Part shown: piece after piece, positions 44,576 through 53,916 of the stretch
Layout: every line of letters begins with the position of its first letter
Position numbering within the stretch: the first letter of the stretch is position 1
Source of the DNA: Candidatus Hadersleviella danica
GTDB lineage: Bacteria > Chloroflexota > Anaerolineae > Promineifilales > Promineifilaceae
Direction: 5' to 3'
Assembly (NCBI GenBank): GCA_016711405.1
Contig: JADJSZ010000047.1
Span: forward strand, 1-64,000
Length of the DNA: 64,000 nt
Notes under the pieces: generated by a model
What the model saw: only the letters and a program-made list of their open reading frames with translations
Databases searched by the model: none
What the model was told of the DNA's origin: nothing
Translations under genes and position numbers: made by a program

Positions 44576-46204
44576 ATGACCACACCCCTGATTGGCTGGC
44601 AATCCACCGACCCCGTGCCCGACGGCCACCGTTTTAACGACTATCTGCACGTCCAAAACGGCCGTCTTTACCTCGCCGACCTCGACCTTGCCGCCCTTTA
44701 CGAAGAAGGCGGCCACGGCCTCGGCCCCCTCTCCAGCCCCCTCGAACTGGTCTACCTGCCCATCATCAAAGACAAAATCGCCCAATTGCAGGCTGTGTTC
44801 GACAAGGCCATTTCCGCCACAGGCTATGCGGGAGCCTTCCACTACGCCTACGCCTCCAAGGCCAACGCGGCCGAAGAAGTCATCCGCACCACCCTCGCCG
44901 CTGGTGCACACCACGAAATGTCCTCCAACATAGACGTGAACATCGCCAAACTGATGATTGCCCAAGGGTTGCTCCAACCCGACAAAATGATTATTGCCAA
45001 TGGCTTTAAGGGGGCAGGCTCCCCCTATGCCGCAAATTTGCTCCGCCTGAAGCAAAAGCACAACAACCTCATCCCTGTGCTGGAAGATTTGAGCGAAATT
45101 AGCCCCTTCTTGGGCGCGGGCGTACCGTTTGAGGTGGGGTTGCGTTATAAAAGCTACAGTCCCAACACCGAGGAGATTGCCGAGGGCACGGCCGATTCCC
45201 GCTTCGGCTTCTCGCGCCAAGATTTGTGGAAAGCGGCCGATTATATTTCGGCCGCGCCCAACCTCTCCCTCAAAATGCTCCATGTCATGGTCGGTGGGCA
45301 AATTACGGATGTGGAGGCGTTTATCGGCCGACTGCGCCCCGGCATGGTGCTATACGCCCAACTCAAACGCCGCTTCCCTACCCTGTCCATCTTCAACTTC
45401 GGCGGCGGCGTGCCCGTCCAACTCACGCTGGACTTCGCCTTCGATTATAATGAGTTCGCCACCAAACTCTTGCAAGCCATGCAAGCCGTCTGCGCCGAAT
45501 ACCAAGTGGCCGTGCCCGATATTATGGGCGAGATGGGGCGCTATACGACGGCCGAACACGGAGCCCACCTCTTCCAAATCGTCACCGCCAAAGAAAACAA
45601 CTCCCCCACCCCGTGGTATATCCTCAACGGCTCGGTGATGAGTTCCTTCCCCGACGTGTGGGCTTTGGGCGAACTGTTCATTGTCTTACCGCTCAACCAC
45701 CTCGACCAACCCTTCCAACAAGTCCAACTTGGGGGCATCACCTGCGACAGCGACGATATTTACCCGCCCAAGAAAAACCCCGCCACGCTCTACCTGCCTG
45801 TCGAAACAGAGGGGTTGCACATTGGCTTTTTCGGCATTGGGGCGTACCAAGAGATGCTGGGCGGGGCGCGGGGGAGCAAGCATTGTGTCTTGCCCGAAGC
45901 GGATGAGTTGGTGGTGCAGGGTTATGATGCTGAAAGCGGCCGTTTCCAATTTCGCATCATCGCGGGGCAAAGCACGGCCGAGGTGTTGGCCAATTTGGGG
46001 TATCATGTAAGGGGGGCCGGTTGGGTACTATGTGGTACTATTGCCAGCGAAAAACGCGCAAATCTTGTGGGGGAGAGCGTTAGGGGAGGTGGTGAAATAA
46101 GCGAACGGCAAGGAAGCGCTGCCGTCTTTCTATTTAAGAAGTCGTGTTTTTCTGGGGGGGAAAAGGGCGGTAGCGGCAGTTCGCAATGGCAACAACAGGA
46201 GTAA
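44576..46204 (+). CDS. PLP-dependent fold-III decarboxylase, arginine-decarboxylase-like
   Basis: 542 residues as read; about 478 belong to the family. N-terminal TIM barrel with PLP lysine in FHYAYASKANAAEEV (near residue 93), EVGLRYKSY, SRFGFSRQDL, FNFGGGVPVQL and GEMGRYTTAEHG, then a C-terminal barrel with TCDSDDIYP carrying the active-site Cys-Asp. The length and motifs fit the Orn/Lys/Arg/DAP decarboxylase group, closest by eye to biosynthetic arginine decarboxylases. Family similarity ends at NLGYHV near 46008, next to a GGGGGG run; the remaining 60 residues look like read-through after an indel. Confidence 0.75.
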   Translation: MTTPLIGWQSTDPVPDGHRFNDYLHVQNGRLYLADLDLAALYEEGGHGLGPLSSPLELVYLPIIKDKIAQLQAVFDKAISATGYAGAFHYAYASKANAAEEVIRTTLAAGAHHEMSSNIDVNIAKLMIAQGLLQPDKMIIANGFKGAGSPYAANLLRLKQKHNNLIPVLEDLSEISPFLGAGVPFEVGLRYKSYSPNTEEIAEGTADSRFGFSRQDLWKAADYISAAPNLSLKMLHVMVGGQITDVEAFIGRLRPGMVLYAQLKRRFPTLSIFNFGGGVPVQLTLDFAFDYNEFATKLLQAMQAVCAEYQVAVPDIMGEMGRYTTAEHGAHLFQIVTAKENNSPTPWYILNGSVMSSFPDVWALGELFIVLPLNHLDQPFQQVQLGGITCDSDDIYPPKKNPATLYLPVETEGLHIGFFGIGAYQEMLGGARGSKHCVLPEADELVVQGYDAESGRFQFRIIAGQSTAEVLANLGYHVRGAGWVLCGTIASEKRANLVGESVRGGGEISERQGSAAVFLFKKSCFSGGEKGGSGSSQWQQQE

Positions 46205-46438
46205 ACCCATGAATACCATGACTGGGAGTACCACAAAATAGAATATGATGCCTAGTTTCAGGCGTTTGGTTTCGATTTTTACGCCGTCCGGCCTTTTTTG
46301 TCCCCCCCAATATGCACCCGATCCCACAAGGCAAAGCCTAAGCTTGCCCAAGAGCTTGCAATCCATTGCACAATAAGTGGTGATATTTCTGATTCGTCCC
46401 CATTCACCGCTTATCTCTCACCCCCTCAGGAGAATTCC

Positions 46439-48082
46439 ATGAGTACCAGTCGCACCCGCATGATATTTTTTGTGATAGTCGGCCTCGCGGCCGTCATCAT
46501 CTGCGCCGCCATTGTCTACAGCGTCGCCAACCAAGCCCTGACCCCCGAAGCCACCGCTACCCCCAGTGGTAGCCCCACCACCGCCGCCAACACAGGGCAA
46601 GACAACCCCACCCCCGCCGTCAATTTCACCTCGCCCAACCCAATTTTTGGGCCAAATTACACGGCCGATGGCAACCTGCCCACCTACATCTGCGGTGCCG
46701 ATGCCTTCGGCAGTTACTTCACCCTGCAACAGATGCAAATGGCGGGCACCGACATTGCCAACGGCTTCCACCTTGGCATTGTGCCCTTCTTTTTAGATGG
46801 CGACCCCGCCTATGATGTCTCCGAAGAACTGCGCACCGCCCTGTTGGAAAACGGCCAATGGGATTGCCTGCTGACCACGCTGGATGCCGTCGCCCTGAAT
46901 GCGCCGGGGGTGGTCACGGCCGTGGTAGATGAGAGCGCAGGCGCTGACCAACTGTGGGTGCGCGGCGACATCAACACGATTAACGACCTGCAAGGCCAAC
47001 GCATCACCTTTGCCCGTGGTAGTGTTGGCGAGTATTTCATGTACTACGCCCTTTCCATTGCCCGCCTTAACCCCCGCTTCGATGTGACCCTCATCCCCCA
47101 AGATAGTGTTGCCGAAGCCGTCGCCTATTTCAACAGCGGCCAAGCCGATGTCGTTTCGGGCTGGGAACCCGATATTTACGATGCCGAAACGAGTGGCGGC
47201 TCCCCCCTGCTCAGTTCCGCCCAAATGCGGGTCATTATTGATGTGGTTGTCACCTCCCGCCAATCGCTGGCCAGCGAGGCGGAACTGGTGCAAAACTTCC
47301 ACAATGCATGGTTCGCCACGCTTAAGGCGCAAGTGGAAGGGTTCGACACGGCCGCCCAACAAATCGCCGCATGGGGGCACAACGATTGGAGCTTCGTCTA
47401 CCCCGAAACGGCCGCCGCTGATTTTACGGCATGGCTCGAAAACGTTGCCCAAGCTGATTTGGGCGACAACACGACCATTATGCGCGACACACGGCCGCTC
47501 ATCACCCGCATGGAAATCGCTCGCCGCGTCTGGGCCGCCTCGGGCTTGCCCGTCTCCGATGTGGATATTGAGCAGTTGATAGACCCCAGCTTTGTCGCCC
47601 GTTCAGCGCAACAAGCGGCGCTCTCCACCACCACCACCCCTATCAACGACAGCTTTTCCATCAACGCCCAACTCGATTTAACCGACATTAGCCCCGACAG
47701 CGATGCGGCCACACTGGCCGTGTTGCCTTGCCGCCGCTTCACCTTCCTGCCCGAATCCACCGAACTGACGTTGGAATCGCGCCGCATTTTAGATGATTGT
47801 GTCGTGCCGACCATGCTCCAAAGCGTGGGTTTGCTCCTCAAAGTGGAAGGCTCTTCGGCATGGCCCGGCCCCGCGGGAACCTTTACCGAACAAGAAATTG
47901 CTGAATTCGCCGAAGCGCGTGCCCAATCGGTGGTGGATTACCTCGTCACGCAAGGGATTGACCCCGCTCGCTTTATCGTCACCTCGGTTTTGCCCCCGCC
48001 CGAAAATCGGGAAACGGAAGACCCCGAAATCCAAGCCCTCGACCGCTTTGTCGAAATGTCGCTCATCACATCGGGGCGGTAA
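46439..48082 (+). CDS. Membrane-anchored solute-binding protein fused to OmpA domain
   Basis: 547 residues, ATG 46439 after AGGAG. One N-terminal membrane helix (MIFFVIVGLAAVIICAAIVYSV), a Thr/Pro linker, an NMT1/SsuA-like solute-binding domain (about 80-400; LNGQWDCLLTTLDAVALN-type, GQRITFARGSVGEYF, FNSGQADVVSGWEPD), then an OmpA/MotB peptidoglycan-binding domain (about 430-545; FTFLPESTELTLESRRIL, AEARAQSVVDYLVTQGIDPARF). No permease or ATPase is adjacent, so it probably senses or presents a ligand instead of importing it. The next gene is another solute-binding fusion. No precise function is known. Confidence 0.82.
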   Translation: MSTSRTRMIFFVIVGLAAVIICAAIVYSVANQALTPEATATPSGSPTTAANTGQDNPTPAVNFTSPNPIFGPNYTADGNLPTYICGADAFGSYFTLQQMQMAGTDIANGFHLGIVPFFLDGDPAYDVSEELRTALLENGQWDCLLTTLDAVALNAPGVVTAVVDESAGADQLWVRGDINTINDLQGQRITFARGSVGEYFMYYALSIARLNPRFDVTLIPQDSVAEAVAYFNSGQADVVSGWEPDIYDAETSGGSPLLSSAQMRVIIDVVVTSRQSLASEAELVQNFHNAWFATLKAQVEGFDTAAQQIAAWGHNDWSFVYPETAAADFTAWLENVAQADLGDNTTIMRDTRPLITRMEIARRVWAASGLPVSDVDIEQLIDPSFVARSAQQAALSTTTTPINDSFSINAQLDLTDISPDSDAATLAVLPCRRFTFLPESTELTLESRRILDDCVVPTMLQSVGLLLKVEGSSAWPGPAGTFTEQEIAEFAEARAQSVVDYLVTQGIDPARFIVTSVLPPPENRETEDPEIQALDRFVEMSLITSGR

Positions 48083-48189
48083 GGTAGGGGTAGGCCTTGT
48101 GCCTACCCTCTAACTCCAATGTCTACAAAGGCAAGGGCAACCACAAGGGTTGCCCCTACCCCCTACCTCCTCTGAAATGAAACACATCC
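48083..48189. mobile_element. Degraded relative of the 153-bp element
   Basis: Right end ATGAAACACATCC (48177-48189) and the internal block GGGCAACCACAAGGGTTGCCCC are shared, in opposite orientation, with the 153-bp element; the other terminal repeat is missing, apparently lost at the stop of the upstream gene. No target duplication seen. Confidence 0.7.
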
Positions 48190-48252
48190 ATAGATAAATG
48201 TGCTGAATGCTGATAGCTAACGGCTAAAAGCTAACAGCCCCAGAGACATCCT

Positions 48253-50036
48253 ATGACTAACTATCTGCGCAGAACCCTGTTTCTGCTGACCCTTTTACTC
48301 TTGCTGGTGGCGTGCGGTGGCGACGACGACCCCAACGCCATCCCCAGCGGAGCCATCCCCGTGCGGGTGGTGGCGCACACCAGTTTGGAGCCGTGGCTGG
48401 CGCAAGCCTCGGCCGATTTTTTCGCCGCCCAACAAGAAGCGGGCGCCGAAGCCCCCTATTTTGTCACCGTTGAAGGGGTGGAGGCGGGGCAAGCGGCCGT
48501 GCAACTCAGCCAAGGCGAACTCACGGCCGACCTGTGGATACCCGACGAACCCGCATGGGTGGATGTGCTGGCCGAATTGGGCACGGCCGCTTATCAGGGC
48601 AATGCGCCAGCGTGGCCGAAAGCCCACTGGTCATTGCCATGTGGCAACCGATTGCCGAAGCGTTGGGCTGGCCCGGCCGTGAATTGGGCTGGCTCGATGT
48701 GGGCAGTATCGCGGCCGACCCCTCTGCATGGGCTTATTACAGCGGCGGCCAATTTGGCGATTCGCTCCAACTGGGCCACACCCATCCCGGCCTTTCGGGC
48801 ACGGGAGCCAGCACCTTGCTGGCTATTGTGCAAGCGGCCGAACGGCAACAAGAGGCGGTGACCGTGGACGATATTGAAAGCCGCATCGTGCAAGCCTCGG
48901 TGGGCGCGTTCGAGGCGGCCGTGACATGGTTCAGCCCGACCACCGCCCAGCTTGGCCAAACGATGAGCGAGCGGGGAACCAGCTATCTGGGTGCGGCCGT
49001 GATGTATGAAAATGTGGCCATCCGCTACGGCCAAGGTGACCCTGCCCTTGTGCCCATCTACCCCTTTGAGGGGACGTTTGTGGCCACCAACCCCGCTTGT
49101 GTTGATGGCAACGCCTCGGCCGAGGCGCAGGCGGGCGCAACTGCGTTTCGGGATTATTTGCAGACGGCGGCGGGGCAAAGCTCGGCCGTGGCCTTTGGCC
49201 TGCGCCCCGTGAGTGGCACGGCCGTCTTTAACTCGGCCGCTCTGGCAGGATTAGATGCCAATCAGCCGCTCATCCGTTTTGCACCCGCCTCGGCCGAAAC
49301 GTTGCTGGCCGTGCAAAGCGTGTGGCAAGCGGCGCGGAAACCGATTAACCTTGTCATGCTTCTGGACACATCGGGCAGTATGCGCGGGGCGCGGATGGAG
49401 AATATGCAGAGCGCGGCCGTGAGTTTTGTGGAGCAAATGGGCGACGATGACTTCATTACCATCATCGCTTTTGCCGATAGCCCAATGGAAATTGTGAGCC
49501 ATGCCCGCCTAGCCGATTCTCGCAATGAGGTGATTGGCCTGATTGAGCAACTGCAAGCACGGGGCAACACCACGTTGTATGATGCGGTGGGAGAAGGTGG
49601 GCGGGTTATCAACCGCACCACAACCTCGAGTGCCAGCAATGTAATGGTGGTTTTGAGCGATGGGGCAGACACGGCCAGCGTCTCCTTCACAGGGATTACG
49701 GCCGATTTAATAGACCTCGCTACGGGCGACAACACAACCATCTTTACCATTTCGTATGGTGACAGTGCAGAGACGGAGCTAATGAGCAGCGATACGTGGA
49801 GAGGAGTGCCGGCGCCATGGGCGGGAGTTGGCACCCGGGCGCTTATTCGTATGGGATGGGAAAGGAAACCATTATGTGGGGATGGCCAGGCGAACAGCAT
49901 TACAGGCAAAGACATTTCTACGGCGATTTGCCGTGGATCATCTAAAATGAGATGTCGGCCCGCGTTTGGCATCTTCAAAGTTGTGACAGCCAAGTTGTTT
50001 TTGATGGCTCGTGTCTATGTGGAGGCTAAAGTCTGA
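48253..50036 (+). CDS. Solute-binding plus VWA domain lipoprotein, frameshifted and C-terminally scrambled
   Basis: Signal peptide with lipobox LLVAC (about residue 21), then an SBP_bac-like domain (VRVVAHTSLEPWLAQASADFF ... ADLWIPDEPAWVD). Near 48605 the frame shifts to AESPLVIAMWQPIAEALGW and continues through FEGTFVATNPACVDG to a von Willebrand A domain with the MIDAS motif NLVMLLDTSGSMRG. After SAETELMSS (about 49785) the normal VWA end is lost; remains of it (HFYGDLPWII, EMSARV) can be read near 49920-49965 in another frame. The intact form is a known architecture, often beside an SBP-OmpA protein as here. Confidence 0.75.
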
Positions 50037-50056
50037 GTTCTGAGTGCTAAAGGCGT

Positions 50057-51578
50057 TTAGTTGACGGCCGCCTTTCTTTGGGCGATAAAGGCGGCCAATT
50101 CCTCTTGCACGGCCGCATCAAACACAGGGGCTTCATATTCGGCGATGAGTTGATTGGCCAACTTGTGCGCCCGCACGGCCGCATCCTGCGCCCCCGCCAA
50201 CTTCCAACTCTCATAATTCTGCCTATCTGCCAGCACAGGCATGTAAAACGCCTCCCGAAAACGATTCAGGGTGTAATCGGTGCCCAAATGATGGCCACCG
50301 GGGCCAATCTGGGCGATTTCATCGAAGGCCAGCGTCTCGTCATCCACCACCACCCCTTGCAACAGCCGTTGCATGATAGCCAACCCCTCCACATCCACCA
50401 TAAACTTTTCCAGCGAGCAGACCAAGCCCGCCTCTAGCCAGCCCGCGCAATGCAAGCTGACATTGGCGTGTGACATGACCACGGGCCACAAACTCATCTG
50501 GGTTTCGGCCGCCGCTTGGGCATCCACCACCTTGCTGTTGTTCAGCCCGCCACTGCCGCGAAAGGGCAAGCCATAATGTCGCGCCAACTGGCCGCCCATC
50601 AACAACGCCAGCGCCCCTTCGGGCGTGCCAAGGGCAGGTGCGCCTGTTTTGAGGTCTAAATTGGTGGAGAAGGCGCCATAAACGGCCGGGCAACCCGGCC
50701 GCACCAGTTGCATCAGGGCAATGCCCGCCAATGCCTCGGCGTTTTGCTGGGCCACGGCCGCCGCCATGCTCACGGGACTCATCGCCCCCGCCAAAATAAA
50801 GGGTGTGACGATAACAGCTTGGTTGTGGCGGGCATAGCTGATGAGGCCGCCCAACATGCGGTCGTCGTAGCGCAGGGGGCTGTTGGCATTAACGACGCTA
50901 ATCACGGCCGGGGTTTCTTCGATGGCGGCCAGCCCGCCATGCACAATGGCCGCCATTTGGACGTAATCTTCGGCCACTTCGCGGCCGTGCGCCGCCCCCG
51001 TCACCACCTTATCGGTGAGGGTGTATTGCAACCACGCCTTTTCCAGATGGCGCACAGGCACGGGCCTGTCCTGTGGCTCAATCATCAACGCCTCGACGAT
51101 GTGGATGGGGCCGCACATGTGCGCCAGCTTGGCCCATGCGTTCGTAGTCGGCCAGTTCGCCCGGCCGTCGGCCGCGTTCCATATCGGAGTAAAAGGGCGC
51201 ACCCCCCACCGTGCAAAAATTAATATAGTTTTCGCCAATGGTAAGGTGGCGTTCGGGGTTCCGCGCCCGTAGCTCAAAGCTGTGGGGGGCACGGCCGATG
51301 GTTTCCATCAGCAAATGGCGGTCTATCCACACATGCTGGCTGGCGTGGTCTACTTTCGCTCCCGCCTTTTCCCAAATATCGAGCGCTTCGCTGTCCAGAA
51401 AATCTATCCCAATCTCCTCCACAATCCGCATCGAAGCGTTGTGGATTCGGCCCAATTGCTCGACCGAAAGAGGGTTCATGGGCGGGTAGGGGTTGCGCGT
51501 TATTTGGAACGGCTTGTCAGCCATCCGCTCCACGGCCGTTGGTTCAGTTCTCGATTTGCGAATGCGTTGTTTGTTCAT
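50057..51578 (-). CDS. MttB-family (trimethylamine methyltransferase-like) protein without pyrrolysine, one frameshift
   Basis: About 506 residues. MttB-superfamily pattern: LGRIHNASMRIVEEIGIDFLD, VGGAPFYSDMERGRRP, HMCGPIHIVEA, TPFILAGAMSPVSMAAAVAQQNAEALAGI, then RGSGGLNNSKVVDAQAA at the region where true MttB carries pyrrolysine. No in-frame UAG is present there, so this is a non-Pyl member, such as glycine-betaine or other quaternary-amine methyltransferases that methylate a corrinoid protein. The frame changes near 51135 within the ERMGKLAHMCG segment. No corrinoid protein gene is nearby. Confidence 0.82.
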
Positions 51579-51684
51579 AGGAGCCTTTCAGCAATTCAGC
51601 TAGTCAGCAATTCAGCTTGTCAGCATTTCGGTCTTTCAGTCGCTTTCTCCTGCTCCTCTGCCCCTCCGCTCCCTTGCTCCTCCG

Positions 51685-52035
51685 TCATCGCCAAGAGGTG
51701 AGCCGCTGAACATAGGCGCGGGTGCCTACCTGTGGATTGTCACACAAGGTAATGACATTATACCGCTCGAGTAAGAAATTGCTCTGGCCCGATTCCAGCA
51801 AGATGCAACGGCCGTTGGCCTGCCGCTCTGGCCCCGTCCCAAACTGCAAAGAATACCATGTGTACACCGTGCGAAAATCTGCGTCAGTGATAAGATACGC
51901 ATCGTCCCAGCGGTAGCGATAGGGGAAGCTGGTGTAGTTGCTTTGGCGCGAGACAAGCTCGGCGTTGGGGAAACGGCTGGCCGACCTATCTGTCTCTAGC
52001 CCCAACCAAGCCAAACCCACCACCCCCATTCCCAA
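51685..52035 (-). CDS. Hypothetical protein with N-terminal membrane segment
   Basis: About 116 residues as given (TTG 52035); the hydrophobic segment LTLFLGMGVVGLAWLGL continues upstream of this point into KKQKNWLVECG, so the true start is probably near 52097 with an indel in the A6/A7 runs at 52067-52080. The remaining extracytoplasmic part has YRYRWDDAYLITDADFRTVYTWYSLQFG and a Cys pair (GRCILLESG, LCDNPQVG) that may form a disulfide. No family recognised. It would overlap the start region of the divergent gene. Confidence 0.5.
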   Translation of the reverse strand: MGMGVVGLAWLGLETDRSASRFPNAELVSRQSNYTSFPYRYRWDDAYLITDADFRTVYTWYSLQFGTGPERQANGRCILLESGQSNFLLERYNVITLCDNPQVGTRAYVQRLTSWR

Positions 52036-52080
52036 GAAGAGGGTGAGGCCACACTCGACCAGCCAGTTTTTTTGTTTTTT

Positions 52081-53292
52081 ATGGCGATATTTGGCATGAG
52101 CATTCCTATTATTGAACGCCTTGACATCATCCCCCAGCTAACGCCAGCGGGCACGGCCGCGCTGGCCATTGGCCTCGTTCTGAGCGATGGCTACACGGCA
52201 TGGGGCGCGTGCGTGGGGGATGATGTCCCCGCGACATTGGCGGAAGCGGATAACCTGCTCAACCAAACTGTTCGCATTGGTCTGCGCGGCCAGCCCGCCG
52301 AAAGTTTGGGGCAGATGTGCGGCCGTTGGGCGCACCGCACGGCCATCACCCCGCGCACCGAAGCCGTTGCCCCACTTGCTCCCCAAGTAGCCGACCCGAG
52401 CCGCCGCCAGCTTTTGCGCGGCTTCCAGCCCGAATCCATCAACCCCACGGAGACGCGCACCGTTTTGGTGGATGCGCCCTTGCCCAAAGCACTGGCCTAT
52501 GGGGTGAGCCAAGCGTGTTTACACGCCGCCGCCCATGCCCACGGCCGCACTCCGCTGGCGCAATGGCAGGTGGAGTTGGGCATGGCCGATACGCCTGTCG
52601 CGGCCGTGCCGCTCATGGGGGATGTGGCGCAGGTGGAGCCAACGGCCGTGTTGGGGCAAATCTCGGCCGTGGCCTACACCGTCCCCGCAGGCGATTCGGC
52701 GCAACTCATCGGCCGTGATGGGGCGCGGTTGCAGGCGTATGTGCGCCAACTGGGCACATGGCTGGGGCAAACGGCCGCCCAACAACCGCTCATTTATGTG
52801 GATGTGCGCGGCCATTTGGGCACAGTATACAACCATTTTGCGGGCAAACTATTGGGAGCTATCAGCGGCCTTGAAAGCAGTTGCACCCCGCACCAGCTTT
52901 GGCTGGGAGATGTGGCCCTTGGCCCCAAAGCGGCCGAGGTGTTGCCCAGTCTGCGCGATTTTGTGCGGCAACGGCGGCTCAAAACGGCCTTGGTCGGCCG
53001 TGCCCCACTGGGCAGTGTGGCGGCCGTGCGCGATTGGCTGACCAAGGGGCAGGTATGCCACCTCGAGGTGTGGCGGTTTGGCTCGCTGGCGGCGGTGGTG
53101 GAGGCGGTGCAGGTGTGCCGCGCGGCGGCCGTGCCCGTTATTTTGGCGGGTCATGGGCAAGAAACGGCCGCTTCGGCCGCGCTCCTGACCGATTTTGCCC
53201 TTGCCGCCCAACCCGCATTCTTATATTTGCCCCACCCCGCGCTGGCCTATAACCACCAGCAACAGCGGCTGGCCGAACTGAACGGCCGCTGA
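52081..53292 (+). CDS. Methylaspartate-ammonia-lyase-like protein lacking catalytic residues
   Basis: About 403 residues (ATG 52081, or ATG 52096). Aligns by eye along its length with 3-methylaspartate ammonia-lyase, an enolase-superfamily enzyme: GLVLSDGYTAWGACVG, ALAYGVSQACLHAAAHAHGRT, IYVDVRGHLGTVYN and a C-terminal AVQVCRAAAVPVILAGHGQET. The first metal Asp (YVDVRG) is kept, but the Glu and second Asp ligand segments (IEGPMD, VADEW in the enzyme) read LGDVAL and VGRAPL, and the lysine of QIKTPDLGG reads HLEVWRFGS. Probably a non-catalytic or refunctionalised paralogue. No clear ribosome site. Confidence 0.65.
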   Translation: MAIFGMSIPIIERLDIIPQLTPAGTAALAIGLVLSDGYTAWGACVGDDVPATLAEADNLLNQTVRIGLRGQPAESLGQMCGRWAHRTAITPRTEAVAPLAPQVADPSRRQLLRGFQPESINPTETRTVLVDAPLPKALAYGVSQACLHAAAHAHGRTPLAQWQVELGMADTPVAAVPLMGDVAQVEPTAVLGQISAVAYTVPAGDSAQLIGRDGARLQAYVRQLGTWLGQTAAQQPLIYVDVRGHLGTVYNHFAGKLLGAISGLESSCTPHQLWLGDVALGPKAAEVLPSLRDFVRQRRLKTALVGRAPLGSVAAVRDWLTKGQVCHLEVWRFGSLAAVVEAVQVCRAAAVPVILAGHGQETAASAALLTDFALAAQPAFLYLPHPALAYNHQQQRLAELNGR

Positions 53293-53337
53293 GGAACTGC
53301 CCCCGACGGCCGTGTTTGGGTATAATTTGGCAAAGAT

Positions 53338-53449
53338 AGAGGGTCGAGATAGAGATAGAGGGATTTTTCGTAGGCGGAACAACCACGTTTACCTCTATCT
53401 CTATCTCCCTTCTCTATTTCTCTTCTCTTATCTCTCTTCTCTTATCTCT
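53338..53449. repeat. GAGATAGAGATAGAGG / CCTCTATCTCTATCTC array
   Basis: Direct words followed by inverted and then CT-rich TTCTCTTATCTC words up to the tatB start. Same family at 14281-14370 and 61669-61760. Confidence 0.8.
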
Positions 53450-53878
53450 ATGGATAGCTTTTTCGGCATCGGCTCAATGGAATTGGTGGTGATTCTCATC
53501 ATCGCAGGAATTGTCATGGGGCCAGAACGGATTGCCCAAGCGGCCAAATGGCTGGGCAAAACAACCGCTTACTTCCAAAGCGTCTCGCGTGGCTTTGCCC
53601 TCCAGCTTCGCAATGAGCTGGATACGATTGATGAGAAGGGGGATTTGCGCGAAGCGTTGAAGGAGATGCAAAACATGCAAAAAGAGGTGCAAAGTTTGCG
53701 CCGCGAGGTGCGGGGGATGGGCAAGGAGTTGCAAGGGGTGGGAAGCGAGGCGGAAGCGGCCGTGCAAAACAGCATCGCCCCGCCACGGCCGTTGGTGGAA
53801 GAGCCAACCCCACCACCCCACACCAATGGCAACGGACTGCCCCGCCTGCCTCAACCTTTGGATGTGGAAGATGATTAG
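53450..53878 (+). CDS. Twin-arginine translocase subunit TatA/TatB-like
   Basis: 142 residues. A short N-terminal membrane helix (FGIGSMELVVILIIAGIVMGPERI) with the F-G-I-G and G-P-E/K hinge, an amphipathic helix (AAKWLGKTTAYFQSV), a charged coiled coil (about 50-105) and a Pro-rich tail. The Glu within the helix and length favour TatB. It forms the Tat protein-export complex with TatC, encoded 38 bases downstream. ATG 53450 follows a repeat array without a Shine-Dalgarno site; the longer upstream frame is array translation. Confidence 0.88.
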   Translation: MDSFFGIGSMELVVILIIAGIVMGPERIAQAAKWLGKTTAYFQSVSRGFALQLRNELDTIDEKGDLREALKEMQNMQKEVQSLRREVRGMGKELQGVGSEAEAAVQNSIAPPRPLVEEPTPPPHTNGNGLPRLPQPLDVEDD

Positions 53879-53916
53879 CAAGGGGACTGGGGACAAATGA
53901 CCAATGACAAATGACC

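Noticed and set aside
46130..46366. Minus-strand ORF with a hydrophobic stretch (FYFVVLPVMVFMGLLLLLP)
   Set aside because: No ribosome site, overlaps the read-through end of the decarboxylase gene and has no recognisable family; a real small membrane protein cannot be excluded but is not supported.
50057..51578. Pyrrolysine-containing MttB
   Set aside because: No in-frame UAG at the expected position; the break near 51135 is a frame change, not a stop readthrough.
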